A stretch of DNA of 64,000 nt from Dipteronia dyeriana (lineage: Eukaryota > Streptophyta > Magnoliopsida > Sapindales > Sapindaceae): assembly GCA_032871835.1 (NCBI GenBank), contig CM065298.1:97773891-97837890 (forward strand), read 5' to 3'. The position numbers and the translations under genes are program-made. Of this stretch, positions 37,298 through 49,010 are shown in pieces (the first letter of the stretch is position 1; every line of letters starts with the position of its first letter). The notes under the pieces were generated by a model. The model searched no databases and was not told where the DNA came from. It saw nothing but the letters and a program-made list of their open reading frames with translations.

Positions 37298-37400
37298 ACG
37301 TCACTCTCCCTTGTACACACAATCTCAACTTTTTTCTCTCTCTAACTCTATCCCTCCCTCTCTCTTGCAAAATATAAATATGAGTCCTATCACTCATTTT
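37298..37400 (+). promoter_or_regulatory. probable core promoter of the HD-ZIP IV locus
   Basis: TATAAATA at 37373-37380 is preceded by a pyrimidine-rich stretch (CTCTCTCTAACTC..., 37335-37368) and an ACGTCA bZIP-type motif at 37298-37303. Transcription would start about 30 bp downstream, near 37405. This is inferred from motif order only. The promoter belongs to a locus whose coding region is broken. Confidence 0.5.
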
Positions 37401-37404
37401 CTTT

Positions 37405-38645
37405 ACAGAAAGAAAGAGAAAAGAATAAGAAAAAAATAAAGAGAAAAAAAATTGCTAGGAGACGTAGAATAGTAGCCATCGAAGCCAGAGATATAGAGAG
37501 GTATAATGAAATATATATATATTACTGTTTTTATTTAAGTTAATCTAGAATTTGATTGTGTTTTCTTTGATTTTGAAAAACAAATCAGAAAAACACCCAT
37601 CTTGACTACCAGATCAGCTTGTCGTTCATTTTTTTAGTGATGTATCATGTAATATATATGTTATTGATTTTATTTGAATAACTCTAGATTTTTGATAGTG
37701 TTTTCTTTGATTTTTAAAAAACAAAACAAAAATAAATCCATTTTGACTTCTAGATCACCTTGTTTTACATTTTTTTACGTGATGTATCACGTAACATACA
37801 TGTTTTTATTTTTATTTGGAGTATAAATCTATAATTTTGATAGTGTTTTCTTTGATTTTGAAAAACAAATCAGAAAAACACCCATTTTGACTACTATATC
37901 ATCTTGTTTTATATGATTTTTAGTGATGTATCATGTAACATACGTTATTGTTTTTATTATGAGTAAATCTAGATTTTTTAATATGTTTTTCTTATTTTTT
38001 TAATCCATTTTGACAATTAGATAATCTTGTTTTATATCATTTTTTATTGTGACCGGAGTCTGGGTTATTATTGTATATTTTACTTAAATATAATGTATTG
38101 AAGGTGTTTTTTTTTAACCTCCATTTTTTAATATATAAATAAATAAAAACTATTTTGACTATTAGATCATTTTGATGTATATTTTTGTTTAGTGAAGTAT
38201 CTTTTCAGCTAGGTATAATGTGGTATATGTTGTTTTTATTTATATTATATCTAGATTTTTAAAAGTGTTGTCATAGATTTGTTTGATTTTTATTTTTTTA
38301 AGTTTTGACCATTTGGTTATCATTTTTACTTTATATATTATTTTTCGGTATCTAGTAAATCTACTGGGAGTAGAGTCATTTATGTTAACACGTGTAATTA
38401 ATGATTGTAATTTATTTATTTTATTTTTATTATTTTTTAATTACATTATCTTATTCTTAAATACTTTATATGGATAAAAGATCATCCTCTAATTAATATA
38501 TTTATTTTTTGTTCCTTATACAGATCCCAACCACGAGAGAGATAGACAGTGAAAGAAATAATCTTCGAAATCTATATATCTTATATCATTGTGTGCAAGT
38601 ATTATCAAAATAAAACCGAGAGCCCTGTTTTTACTTACTGTAAGT
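37405..38645 (+). other. untranslated leader exons and first intron of the HD-ZIP IV locus (predicted)
   Basis: A purine-rich leader (37405-37500) ends at AGAG with a GTATAATG donor. An acceptor CTTATACAG at 38513-38521 precedes ATCCCAACCACGAGAGAG, a second possible leader exon to about 38640. HD-ZIP IV genes commonly have introns in the 5' leader. Prediction from splice-like signals only. Confidence 0.4.
37511..38280 (+). repeat. tandem repeats of about 142 bp in the leader intron
   Basis: Units containing GTGATGTATCA(T/C)GTAA recur at 37637, 37779 and 37923, with more diverged copies near 38050 and 38192. Each unit also carries TTTTCTTTGATTTTGAAAAACAAATC-like sequence and CCATTTTGAC. About five copies, progressively degenerate towards 38.2 kb. 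Confidence 0.75.
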
Positions 38646-38991
38646 AACCCGTACAACTTTACGGGGGTTTTTTATAGTTTTTTTTTTCAATAATATTGAC
38701 AAAAAACAATTTTACGGGGTTTTATTTCATATATTTGTCAGAGACTCAGAGTTTAACTTTTTAATTTCCCAACTGTTTTTATCTTTAATATCTTAAACTG
38801 ATCACTTTTTAGATAGAGATACAGTTTTATCTGCAAGAGTCATGCATTGCATTGACAAGGAGAGTGTTTTTTATCATTTTTATTTTTTGGAAGTGAAAGT
38901 GATAGTTTGATTAATTCACAGAGCCTATACAAACACACAAAAGCACATGCAGACAGACATATAAAGCGAGAGTGAGAGAGAAGAAGATGAA
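38646..38991. other. intron sequence before the gypsy insertion
   Basis: No coding signal; AT-rich. It ends with ATGAA, one copy of the gypsy target duplication. Confidence 0.5.
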
Positions 38992-39252
38992 TGATAAGTT
39001 TAATTTATGGGAGCAGATGAGATAATTTGTTTGTCTAATTAGATAACTTTATTTCCAATTTTCAAGACTATATATAGTCTGATACAAGTCAACAACTAAA
39101 ACAACTAACAAGTTTGACTAGTTCTTTCAGAACCCACTAATGCTCCACTAATTAACAGCTAACAAGTTTGACTAGTTCTTTCCTTGTCTCTTACTACATG
39201 GAACCACTTGCATAACTGGCATGAGAACCCTTGCATAAATAAGCACATATCA
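38992..39252 (-). repeat. 3' LTR of the gypsy element, shortened
   Basis: Begins TGATAAGTTTAATTT, ends GCACATATCA. Compared with the 5' LTR it lacks about 100 bp and instead carries a second copy of ACTAACAAGTTTGACTAGTT. Confidence 0.9.
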
Positions 39253-39279
39253 TTCCCCATACTTAAAGATCATTGTCCT

Positions 39280-40680
39280 CAAGGATGAAATTGGGATACG
39301 ATTTATTAAAGCGCCATTCATTCTCTCAGGTCACGTCTTCTGCAGGTGCTCCTACCCATTTCACCAGAATTTCGAATTTTGGGCGACATTTGCCCTTATG
39401 AATCACACGTCTATCGATAATAGCTTCGGGCTGGGGAAGAGCACTTGTAGTCTTTGAAACTGGTGGCAGTTGGGGAGATGCCGGTGTCACAGGACCCAAA
39501 TGCTTTCGCAAAAGACTAACATGGAACACATTATGGATTTGAGAGCCAGGGGGCAGAGCCAATCTATAATCCACTGATCCCACTCTTTCCATGATTTGGT
39601 AAGGACCAAAGAAACGTGGGCCTAGTTTCATAGAGCTTCAAAAAGTCATAGATGTCTGCTTATAAGGCTGCAGTTTCACATACACATATTCCTTAATTTC
39701 AAAAGTTACCTCATGCCGGTGTTGGTTTGCTTGACATTTCATTCGATCTTGAGCTTGGTGTAGATTGTAATGTAATTCACGCAAAATGTCATCTCGGTCA
39801 TGTAGGTACTCATCAACTGCCTAGACTCGGGAAGTGCCTGAAACATAAGTCAGTATACTTGGAGGTTTAATGCCATAGACTGCCTAGAAGGGTGTCATTT
39901 TGGTGAAGGAGTGAATGGATGTGTTGTAGCTAAGTTCGGCCCAGGGAATCCACTCTAGCCATTTCCATGGTTGGTCACCTGCAAAACATCACAGATACTG
40001 CTCCAATGTACGGTTTACAACTTCAGTTTGGTCGTCGGACTGCGGATGATAACTCGAACTCATATTCAACTTGGTTCCTTGCAGCTGGAACAATGTATGC
40101 CAAAACGAGCTGACAAATACCTTGTCTCGGTCGTGCACAATTGATGTAGGAATTCCGTAAAGGTGAACTATGTTGGCAACAAACGCTTTAGCGACGGTCA
40201 CTGCATTAAATGGATGCTTCAATGCCACGAAGTGAGCGTACTTCGTTAATCGATCTACGACCACCATGATAACATTAGACCCATTAGAGGATGGTAATCC
40301 CTCGATAAATTCCATCGAAACATCGGTCCACACTCTATCCGGAACTGGCAACGGTTGGAGCAAGCCAGCGGGCTGTATACAATCAGTTTTGTACCTTTGA
40401 CAGACATCATATTGTTGTAAAAAATCCTTCACAGTCTGACGCATACTTGGCCAAGAGAAATTATGTTTGATGCATGAGAGGGTCTTGTGGAACCCAAAAT
40501 GCCACCAATTGGTGATTCTTGGCAGTCAGCAATAATTCTAGGAATCAATGTTGATGTGGAACTCAAAAGAACTTTATTGTTTTTGAACCAAACCCCATCT
40601 ATCTGGAGCAACTGGTTGCTTGATTTGAAGGAATTTTTTTTTATTAAATCTTCACAAAAAGAGTCATATTGAACCATTTT
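39280..40680 (-). pseudogene. gypsy integrase and chromodomain-like C-terminus
   Basis: The integrase core at 40444-39989 holds the three catalytic acidic residues in context: WTDVSMEFIEGLP, IVHDRDKVF and SSYHPQSDDQTEVVNR. The zinc-binding N-terminal region (40677-40429) is interrupted by a frameshift. The conserved GPYQI..VHNVFHVS-type C-terminal region is at 39600-39520 (GPYQIMERVG, HNVFHVSLLRKHLG). It is followed by a chromodomain-like stretch (IIDRRVIHKGKC, ILVKWVGAPAEDVT), after which a stop stands where Trp is usual. Several stops between 39988 and 39632. Inactive. Confidence 0.88.
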
Positions 40681-40689
40681 TTGAAGAAT

Positions 40690-41990
40690 TGGCCACTAAT
40701 CTGCATGTGGCAATGAAATTGATAGAAACTGAAATTCGACAACACGAGACAAAGAATCCACACCTTGATTTTCAACCCCATTTTTATACTCAATTTCATA
40801 GTCGTAACCGAGTATCTTTGGCAACCATCGGGTCTGTGCTGGCGTAGTAATTCGTTGTTCTAACAGATACTTAAGACTCTTTTGATCGGTGCGGACAATA
40901 AACGGTTTCTCAAGCAAATACGGACCCCATTTTCTGATTGATTTGACAATCGCCAACATCTCCTTCTCGTAAGTGGACAAGGTCAAGGCCGACCCTTTCA
41001 ATGCCTCACTAAAATAAGCCACCGGTCGGTTTTGTTAGGAAAGGATTGTACCTACTCCAATTCCGCTTGCGTCACATTCAATGACGAAACGTTGAGAAAA
41101 ATCTGGTAGACATAAAAATGGTGGTGAAGTTAACACCTCTTTCAATTCTTTGAAGGCTGTCTTAGCTTCCTCATTCCATTGGAAGCCTTCCTTGGTCAAT
41201 AGGCGGGTTAAAGGAGCCGCTATGCAATCGAAATTATGGATGAACTTCCGATAGTACCCTGCTAATCCAAGGAAACCATGGACCCCTTTTGCCGTTGTCG
41301 GTGTAGGCCACTCAATGACAGCTTGTATTTTGGTTGCATCAACCACCACTCCTTACTCTGAAATTATGTGTCCTAAATACTCCACCTATAACACACCGAA
41401 TTGGCATTTCGATTCTTTGGCAAACAAATTGTTAGTTGACAAGATTTCTAAAACAATTTGTAAATGAGTGAGATGGTCTCCCTATGATCTCGAGTAAACC
41501 AAAATGTCGTCAAAGAACACCAAAATAAATTTCTGGAGATAAGGATGAAATAGGTCGTTCATGAGACTTTGGAAGGTTACAGATGCGTTTGTAAGGCCAA
41601 ATGGCATTACTATAAATTTGTAATGATCTTCATGAGTTTGAAAAGCAGTTTTCGGAATGTCTTCCTCCTTTACTCTGATTTGGTGATACCCTGCCCATAA
41701 ATCTAATTTGGAAAGAAATCTAGCTCCGTAAAGTTTATCCAAGAGCTCATCAATAATGGGGATTGGATACATATCTTTGATCGTAATGTTGTTCAATGCT
41801 CGATAATCTATACAAAACAGCCAAGCTCCATCCGCCTTCTTTACTAAAAATCGGTGACGAAAATGGACTGTTACTGGGTCTAATTAAACCTGATTGCATA
41901 AGCTTCTTCACCATCTTTTCTATCTCATTTTTTTAGTAGTAAGGGTATCGGTACGGCCGAACACTCAAAAGTTTCGTATTTGGTTGCAAT
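40690..41990 (-). pseudogene. gypsy reverse transcriptase and RNase H
   Basis: RT spans about 41890-41350: [15 protein letters not shown] at about 41700, [11 protein letters not shown] near 41600, and the catalytic FFDDILVYS near 41500, intact. Stops follow at 41481 and about 41389. The connection and RNase H run 41349-40696 (GFLGLAGYYRKFI, FVIECDASGIGVGTIL, FIVRTDQKSLKYLLEQ, with a stop at 41034). The tether to integrase ends near 40690. At least three stops plus a frameshift near 41965. Confidence 0.9.
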
Positions 41991-43629
41991 GGAATTTGAT
42001 GGTCTTGTGGCCACCTTGGAGGCAAGCTGCAAAGACATGGGAAAGTTTAGCTAGTAGGCGTGTCATATCAGGTGGATGAGCATTCGTTTGGTGACTGTGA
42101 TTGGAAGGGATTATTTGTAAAAACAGTCCAGTACCTTGTAACCCATTGATCTCTTTGTCTGTTAAGGCCTCAATGCTTGCACGTCCCAATCCCTGGAAGG
42201 TGTGGGTGACCCCACTAATTTTGAAGGCCATAGTTAGTTGTTTGTAGTCCATCTCAATGGGTTCGAGAGTTTCGAGCCACTGCACTCCTAGTATCAATTG
42301 ACATGTTGCGACTAGAAGAACGTAATAATCCGCTGTGATAGAGAGACCTTGAATCATAAGGGTGAGAGACTGACACTGCCCAAAACATTCTATCTTTTCT
42401 TGATTTGCAACCATGACTTGGAATTTCTTATTTCGGATTACAGGTAACCCAAACTTGGAGACAATGGCTTGATCGATGAAGTTGTGCGTGCTACCACCGT
42501 CTATTAATACTGTCACATTCTTGTTCTTCAGCTTGCCAAGGACGCAAATTGTTTATGGATGTTCAGTCTCTGCGATAGCATGGAAAGAAATCTCAGGCAT
42601 CACCTCCTGATCCTCGGTTTCATGTTGAATGTCATTGTATTTGTCTACACTCAAATGAGGTGTATCTTCTATCAAAAATAATTGTGGTCATTCACAACGA
42701 TGGCCAGGAGTGAACTTCTCGTCACAATAATAGCACAACCCTTTCTCTCGGCACTCTCATGCTTCTTGAGGGGTGATTCGACAGAATGTGGTTGGTGGAT
42801 TGGTTGAGATTTGGTTAATGCGTTGATTTGGTGGAGGCCCCAATACTCCGACTATCGTGTTTGATGTCATCCTTGGTGCCAATGAAACAGATTGGGGGTG
42901 ATTTTAGTGACCTGATTTTCGTTGTAACAAGTTTCGTTCCTCAATTAGCCACGCCACTCCTATCGTCTCTACGAGCGTCTTTGGTTGCTTAATTTTTACA
43001 TCCAAGTGAATTTCATCACGAAGACCTACAATAAAACAACCTACTAGAAAACTTTTAGGGAGGTTGTCAACCCAGTGGGACAGTTTTTCAAAAACTTCTT
43101 GATAAGCTGCCATGGTCAAAGTTTGTTTGAGACGAGTCAGGTCTTCCGACGGGTCCTCGTAGTTAGTTGGACCAAAGTGGTGTAGAACAGCCATGGTGAA
43201 TTCATCCCATGTGAGCGATCCGTGGAATTTCGTTAACCACCGATGCCATTGTAGAGCGATCCCTTCCAGATGGAATGATGCTAGTTGGACTTGTTGTTCA
43301 AGTGCAACATTTTTTAAATCAAAATATTGCTCCGCTTTGTAGACTCATCCCGTTGGATCATCTCCGTTAAATTTTGGGAATTATAATTTGAGGTGATGAT
43401 TGGTGCGGCTGGTTATGGTGTTAGTTTGATTTTGACTATTGGAAGTGTCACCAGAATCGAATGGGTTGATTTCAATAGTATGATGGGTTGATTGTATGGT
43501 AAGTTGGGTTTGTTGCAATCACAAGACCTGTATTTCAATGAGTATTTGGTTGAATCGAGACTCGTGACTAGCAAGGATTTCATTGACTTCATTACGGAAC
43601 TCAGCATTTGATTTCCCACACGTATCCAT
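41965..43629 (-). pseudogene. gypsy gag and protease
   Basis: Gag probably begins with ATG at 43629 (MDTCGKSNAEFRNEV), 24 bases inside the LTR, and is broken by a stop after about 36 codons. The central gag continues to 43194-42904 (HWVDNLPKSFLVGCFIVGL). A zinc knuckle CYYCDEKFTPGHRC is at about 42730. The aspartic protease starts at 42516 with LIDGGSTHNFID, where the usual active-site DSG reads DGG, so the catalytic motif is altered. A long protease-RT linker follows. Confidence 0.85.
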
Positions 43630-43652
43630 GGATAAACCTTCTCTGATACCAT

Positions 43653-44011
43653 TGAAAGTTTAATTTGTGAAAGAAGAGAAGAGCAGAAATGAATAAAGCA
43701 GAGGAGATAATTTGTTTGTCTAATTCGATAACTTTATTTCCATGTTTTAAGACTATATATATAGTCTGATACAAGTAAACAACTAAAACAATAATTCCAA
43801 ATAAAAAGGAAACTAACTAAAGTGGTGCTACACATCTGCATAACATGCGGTGCACAACAACCTTAACCTGAAACTAACTTATTGAACAGAACCCACTAAT
43901 GCTCCACTAACTAACAGCTAACAAGCTTGATTGGTTCTTGCCTTGTCTCTTACTGCATGGAACCACTTGCATAACTGGCATGAGAACCCCTGCACAAATA
44001 AGCACATATCA
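43653..44011 (-). repeat. 5' LTR of the gypsy element
   Basis: 359 bp, TGAAAGTTTAATTT...GCACATATCA, with TATATATAG (TATA-like on either strand) near 43755. Confidence 0.92.
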
Positions 44012-44301
44012 ATGAAGTTGTTCTAATTTATCTGTATATTACATTGTAAATGAGTTTTGGGGGTCTGGTCAACAGTCACACCATGACAAGTGGTGCCATT
44101 GTTTAGTTCCCTTCACTTTATACTTTGTATGTCAATGTTTATGCATTTTATTCTCAGTTTTCTGTTTGTTTCATTCATAATCTCACTTAATCGTTTCAAT
44201 TTACTTGTGATCTGTTATGGTTTTGGTTTTATTTTTATAATTTTGGTTTTTTTATTCTGCTAACGTCTCTATACTGTTTTCATGGTTTTTTTTTGTTGCA
44301 G

Positions 44302-47300
44302 AAGAAGAAGAAGAAAATGGAAGGCGAAAGAGAGATTGGTTTGCAGGCTCAGAATAGAGAAGAAGGGGACGAGAGCAGGTCTGGTACAACCAACAATGTT
44401 GAAGGTGTTGGATCAGGCAACGATCACGACAACAATGAAGATCAAGAACCATCAAGGAAAAAGTATAGTAAGCATACAAAGCAACAGATTCATGTTCTTG
44501 AATCGTATGTCCTATTATTACCATGCATCTTCATTTGTATTTTTTTTAACTTTCTCACTATATTGAGTGGTTGAATTGCATACTGAGTTTGTGTGTTGTT
44601 TGTTTAGTTTCTTCAAGGAGTTTCCTTATCCTGACGAGGAACAAAGGAATAACCTCGGCATGCAACTTGGTTTGGAGAGCAGACAAATCAAGTTTTGGTT
44701 CCAGAACAAGAGGACCCAAATGAAGGTAAAATAGATTCAAATTTTGAAATTTCTCTGTGGGGTTGTTTTGCTTTGTTTAAGGATGAATTGATGAGAATGA
44801 TGTTTTTATTGAACCGGACTCAATCGGAATGACATGAGAATGTGATACTAAAACAAGAGCATAATAGGATTCAAATAGTGAATGAAATGCTGAAGGAGGC
44901 TGTGAGTCATCGGATGTTCACCAACTGTGGTAATCATGTGGCAATGTCTAGTTGTGGCAGTGGTGGGATCAATTTTGAGATTGAACGGATGAGGTTAGAA
45001 AATGCCCAATTGAAGGATGAATTCAACAGGATTTGCATGTTAGCGAGTAGGTTCTTGGGCAGGCCAATCTCATCCTCGAGTCTCTCCGACTATGATAGGA
45101 CTTATGTAGCAGCACCGCCATAACCACCCATAGCGGTTGGCATGGTAGGGCATAGAGGAATTCCATTAAATAAGAACGTGTTTGTAGAACTTCTTGTTGT
45201 AGCTATGGATATATTGATGAAATTGGCTAAGCCTGATACTCCTCTCTGGATCAGAACTTTGAATGGAGGGAAGGACCTGAATCGAGAGGAGTATTTGAGG
45301 GTATTTCCTCCTTGTTTTGGCATTCAGCAGAATGAATTTGTGTTTGAGGCTTCGCGACACTCTGGAGTAGTGCTCATCAACAGCCTAGCTCTTGTTGACA
45401 CTCTGATGGACTCGGTATGCTCTCTAATATTTCTATTGCATTACTAAATAATAATCTAGCAAAAATTGATTATGTTATTTGAATTTAATTATTGAATGGT
45501 TGATTAGTGACGGTTGTTATTTGTATAGAAACGGTGGGCTGAGATGTTTCCCTGCATGATTGCTGGAGCTGACATTATTGATATAATAGCTAGAGGTGCA
45601 AATGGAACCAACAACGATACTTTGCAATTGGTCTCTCTTTATATATATATATATATATATATATAGATATACACATACAGTACCTTTTGTTTTATCAACA
45701 AGAGTATCGATATCTAACGAACAACATTTTACAGATGTATACTGAGGTTCAAGTGCTTACTCCATACATCCCTATCAGTCAATTGAAGTTCATTCGCTTC
45801 TGTAAGCAACATACGGAGGGCCTATGGTCCGTGGTAGATGTCTCAATAGATATCAACCGAGAAGGTACCAATGCGACCTGTAGGAGGCTTCCTTCCTGCT
45901 GCATTGTGTAAGAATTGTCGAACAACTATTCCCGGGTAATGTTTGCTCATGATGTGATTCTTTTTTGGCTTCCATATTATTCCAAGAAGTTCGTAGTTGC
46001 TGAGAATTCATTAAAGTAAAAAAAAATATTGGATTCTATAAACAATTCACCTAAGAATCTGAAACTTCTATTCATATTTTATTGAACAAGATACTTCCCT
46101 CAAATTACTCATTGTCTGTATTTGACCCGTCATCTTTTATATTTTATGTATTTGATCTTTCTATTTTTGTCTCTTCTTCTTTGTTAAATGCTTACTTTTA
46201 TCTCCCACAAGACTATATTACCAGGATCCATTCATTTTATATTGTAATCTCTTCGACCTTGTGTTATGTGACAATTTGTTTATTTCAATGTGTTTCACAT
46301 TTAATATTAACTAAAACAATTTAGTTCCCTGCTAGCTAGACCCTACTGATTTTTACCATATGGTTTGTTGTCCTTGATGTAGGCTTGCCCTTTGTTGTTT
46401 CGTAGAACACATGTTGATAAATGTTTGTCGTAGTTTCGTATAAATGTTAAACTTCACGTATATTGAAAGTGAATGCTTAAATTGATTGTAGGTCACTTGG
46501 ATCGAACATTGGGAATATGATGAAGGTGTCATCCAATGTCTTTATCGCCCATTAGTTCGTTATGGCTGGGGTTTTGGTGCGCGGTGGTGGTTTGCTAACC
46601 TACAAAGGCAATGCAAATGCTTATCAATTCTTAAGTCCACTGTTGAAATTGTTGAACATCCTTCAGGTTTTTTTTTCCTTGCTTTTCATCTTTCACCTAT
46701 TCAACTGTGGTTAATTTTCCGGTGTTTTGATTAGATAGATACCAATGTGGCCATGTACAGGGCTAGGTCCGGATGGTAGGAAAAGCTTTGTAGCACTGGC
46801 ACGGAGGATGATGAATAACTTCAGTTCCAGGGTGTGTGTTTCTAGTTTGCGCAAGTGGGACAAGCTGCATGTTGAGGGTGTGTCTAAAGACTTGAGAGTG
46901 TTGATTCGTGAGAGTTTTAATGACCCTGGTGAGCCAACTGGTATTGTGCTGTCTGCTGCCACTTCTATCTGGCATCCAACTACAATGCAGAGGCTTTTTG
47001 ATTTTCTAAGCAATGAGAGGATGAGGAGTCACTGGGACGTTTTATTGATTGATGGACAAATGCAAGGAATCACCCACATTTTCAAGGGTCATGATGCTGA
47101 CAACTGTGTTTCTAACATTTGCTATGATGTGAGTTTTCTTCACCGAACTAAATTTTGAATGTGTTTGATATTAAATTTCTTAAGCCAAGTGTTTGATTTA
47201 AGTTCATTTGGTCTATCAAAACGGGAATCCAGCTAATGATCCAATTATATTACTGCAAGAGACACGGAATGATACCTCTGGTTCGCTTGTAATGTATACA

Positions 47301-47600
47301 CCACTTGATCTACATTCAGTCAACATGGTGATGCGTGGCACGGATTCTTCCATGGTGGTTGTCCTGCTATCAGGATTCGCCATCCATTCAGATGATCATA
47401 CTGGTCATGGAACAACAAGCAATTACAACGAGGAGAGCAATTTCAACGAAACTGCTAGAGGATGCATACTTACTGTCGGATTCCAAATCCTCATAAACAA
47501 CCAGCCTAATAACCAGATCTCAGTTGAATCAGTGGACACCGTTAACAAACTCATTACCAGCACTATTCAGAAGATCAATGCCGCCATACAAGAAACCTAG
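44302..47600 (+). pseudogene. HD-ZIP class IV homeobox-leucine zipper gene, disabled by three in-frame stops
   Basis: Eight exons can be followed: 44302-44504 (ATG at 44317), 44608-44725, 44818-45414, 45529-45630, 45735-45935, 46492-46666, 46761-47128 and about 47203-47600. The product would be a nuclear, DNA-binding regulator of epidermal-type genes. The homeodomain spans exons 1-2 (KYSKHTKQQIHVLES, then [17 protein letters not shown] and [13 protein letters not shown]). The zipper-loop-zipper region is in exon 3 (ending LASRFLGRPI), and the START and C-terminal domains follow (KRWAEMFPCMIAG, FCKQHTEGLWSVVDVS, GARWWFANLQRQC). In-frame stops lie at 44830 (TGA where the family has Arg before HEN), 45121 (TAA) and 45909 (TAA where a sister fragment has CAA). 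The exon 3 acceptor reads GG instead of AG, and the last intron gives a one-base frame mismatch. Untranscribed status is not shown; pseudogene is inferred. Confidence 0.88.
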
Positions 47601-48064
47601 CTTGGTGGTTAGATAGGGTAACCAACCCTGCTGCTGCTGCTGAACAGCTTAATAATACAATCTTTTCTGTTTTTTTTTTTATAAATAAATGTCAGAAGTA
47701 TAAGAGAGACCATAAAGAAAGAAAAATGAATTTGGGGACTGACAATTAACGTGAAGTTAGGTTTTGAGTCAAGAAGAACTGCTGCTGCATTTGGAAAAGT
47801 TTTACTGGAGCTGTGGTGATCTCAGTAGATGAATTGGTCTACCAGGGCTCAGCATTTACAAAGGATGACTAATATCTGCGTAGATGTTCAGTCATCTTAT
47901 AAAGAGATTTTGTTTCTTTTTTGTAATAAGAATGTTGGGTTTGTCTTAACTTCTTTTTATATAACGATTCAAAATTTATTTTTAGTTATATTTTTCTTCT
48001 TGATCTTGCTTGTGGTTTATAAATGTGCTTTATATATATTATGAGAAATTTTATTTGAATTCTG
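47601..48064 (+). other. 3' UTR and proximal 3' flank of the HD-ZIP IV locus
   Basis: Non-coding. An AATAAA signal at 47684-47689 follows a T-run. The whole stretch aligns with 11067-11430 and 15031-15160, which defines it as part of the duplicated unit. Confidence 0.6.
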
Positions 48065-48513
48065 CTAGGGGAGACAGTACTGGTAGATAGAGGAGGTGTG
48101 CATGAGTATTCAATGAGACTAGTATACACCATCTTCTACAAAAAAAATGCTTTTAGCTATAAATTCTATTATATTTGAAATATATATGTTATTGAATTTT
48201 GATGATAACTTCTCAAAAAAAAAAATGTATGTGTGACCATATTTTACTAGGTAGATGTTTCATTTAAATATAATGAAGAAAATCTTATGTGCATCAGGTG
48301 TACTGATGAATAGTGCATCATATCATTGGAGATGTGACATGTGGTTGATACATATGTATATATTATGTCTTTTTCTCTCACAACTCTATGAAACCCTACG
48401 AATTTTTACCACTCGAAAAAAAAATACACAAATGTCATTCTTTTTCTCTCACAAAGTTGATCTCCTAAGAACCTAAACAACAAAATCATTGAAATCAACG
48501 ACAACAACAATCC
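48065..48513 (+). repeat. duplicated flank, copy A (promoter-like)
   Basis: Aligns along its length with 49011-49459, offset 946 bp, and partly with 16353-16460/21507-21625. It ends in GTATATATTATG (TATA-like, about 48355), TTTTTCTCTCACA and an AC-rich leader-like sequence directly before an exon-like segment. Confidence 0.8.
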
Positions 48514-48649
48514 CTGTCTGAATTCGAGTTACCTGATGCCAGTTGATCTGAAAAATTATACTACAAATTGAGCATGAGAATGAGGTACTGGATGCCCAGA
48601 TACCTGATGTCGGTTGCCCGGTTGAGGAAGCACATATTTGGATTTCCAG
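48514..48649 (+). pseudogene. exon-like unit, copy A (unknown gene)
   Basis: Starts CTGTCTGAATTCGAG and ends CCAG before a GTTTGTAAG donor-like sequence. The second half reads EHENEVLDAQIPDVGCPVEE then AHIWISR. It aligns with 53123-53254 but has one extra base near 48556 and one extra codon. I do not recognise the protein. The pairing of promoter-like sequence and exon suggests the start of a host gene. Confidence 0.4.
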
Positions 48650-49010
48650 GTTTGTAAGTTCCTCATTTGTTGATTGACTTATTTCGATTGACAAATCATA
48701 ATTGAGGATTATCTTGTAAGGGTAGATTAGGCCTTATTGCTAGTGATCAAACTTCAACGGGCATCATCAATCTCAAGAGCACTTCAAAGGTATATCTCTT
48801 GGCACTCTGTTTAACTCTTTGAAGATACTTAGTTACACACACACACACACTGCGGGTAGTGCACGGGTCTTACCCGCGCACTGCGCTGTCTCAAGGCAGA
48901 TTCAGGTTTTCCTCAGCTTCATTTTTTCACACCCTATATATTCATCTTCTTCTCTCAAACTTCAACCTAGGAGTCCAGAATTCATTATTTTAGTGAGAGA
49001 AAGTATTTCC
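48650..49010. other. spacer between the duplicated flanks, with an AC microsatellite
   Basis: No coding sequence recognised. (AC)n at about 48834-48851, followed by GCGGGTAGTGCACGGGTCTTACCCGCGC, which can pair in part (GCGGGTA / TACCCGC). Confidence 0.55.

Larger units (their letters stand above)
38992..44011 (-). mobile_element. complete Ty3/gypsy chromovirus-like retrotransposon
   Basis: A 5020-bp minus-strand element with LTRs at 43653-44011 (359 bp) and 38992-39252 (261 bp), perfect target duplications ATGAA (38987-38991 and 44012-44016), a primer site (TGGTATCAGAGAAGG in element sense next to 43653) and a polypurine tract (AGTATGGGGAA, about 39253-39263). The pol order protease-RT-RNase H-integrase and a C-terminal chromodomain-like segment mark it as a chromovirus. 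It sits in the predicted leader intron of the HD-ZIP IV locus, in antisense orientation. Confidence 0.93.

Noticed and set aside
44293..44574. Alternative frame in HD-ZIP IV exon 1 running into the intron
   Set aside because: It follows the correct frame in the exon but the continuation past 44504 is intron; the homeodomain continues only after splicing to 44608.
44302..47600. Calling the HD-ZIP IV locus a functional gene
   Set aside because: Three in-frame stops, a lost AG acceptor at exon 3 and a frame mismatch at the last intron; plants do not edit nuclear mRNA in a way that would repair these.
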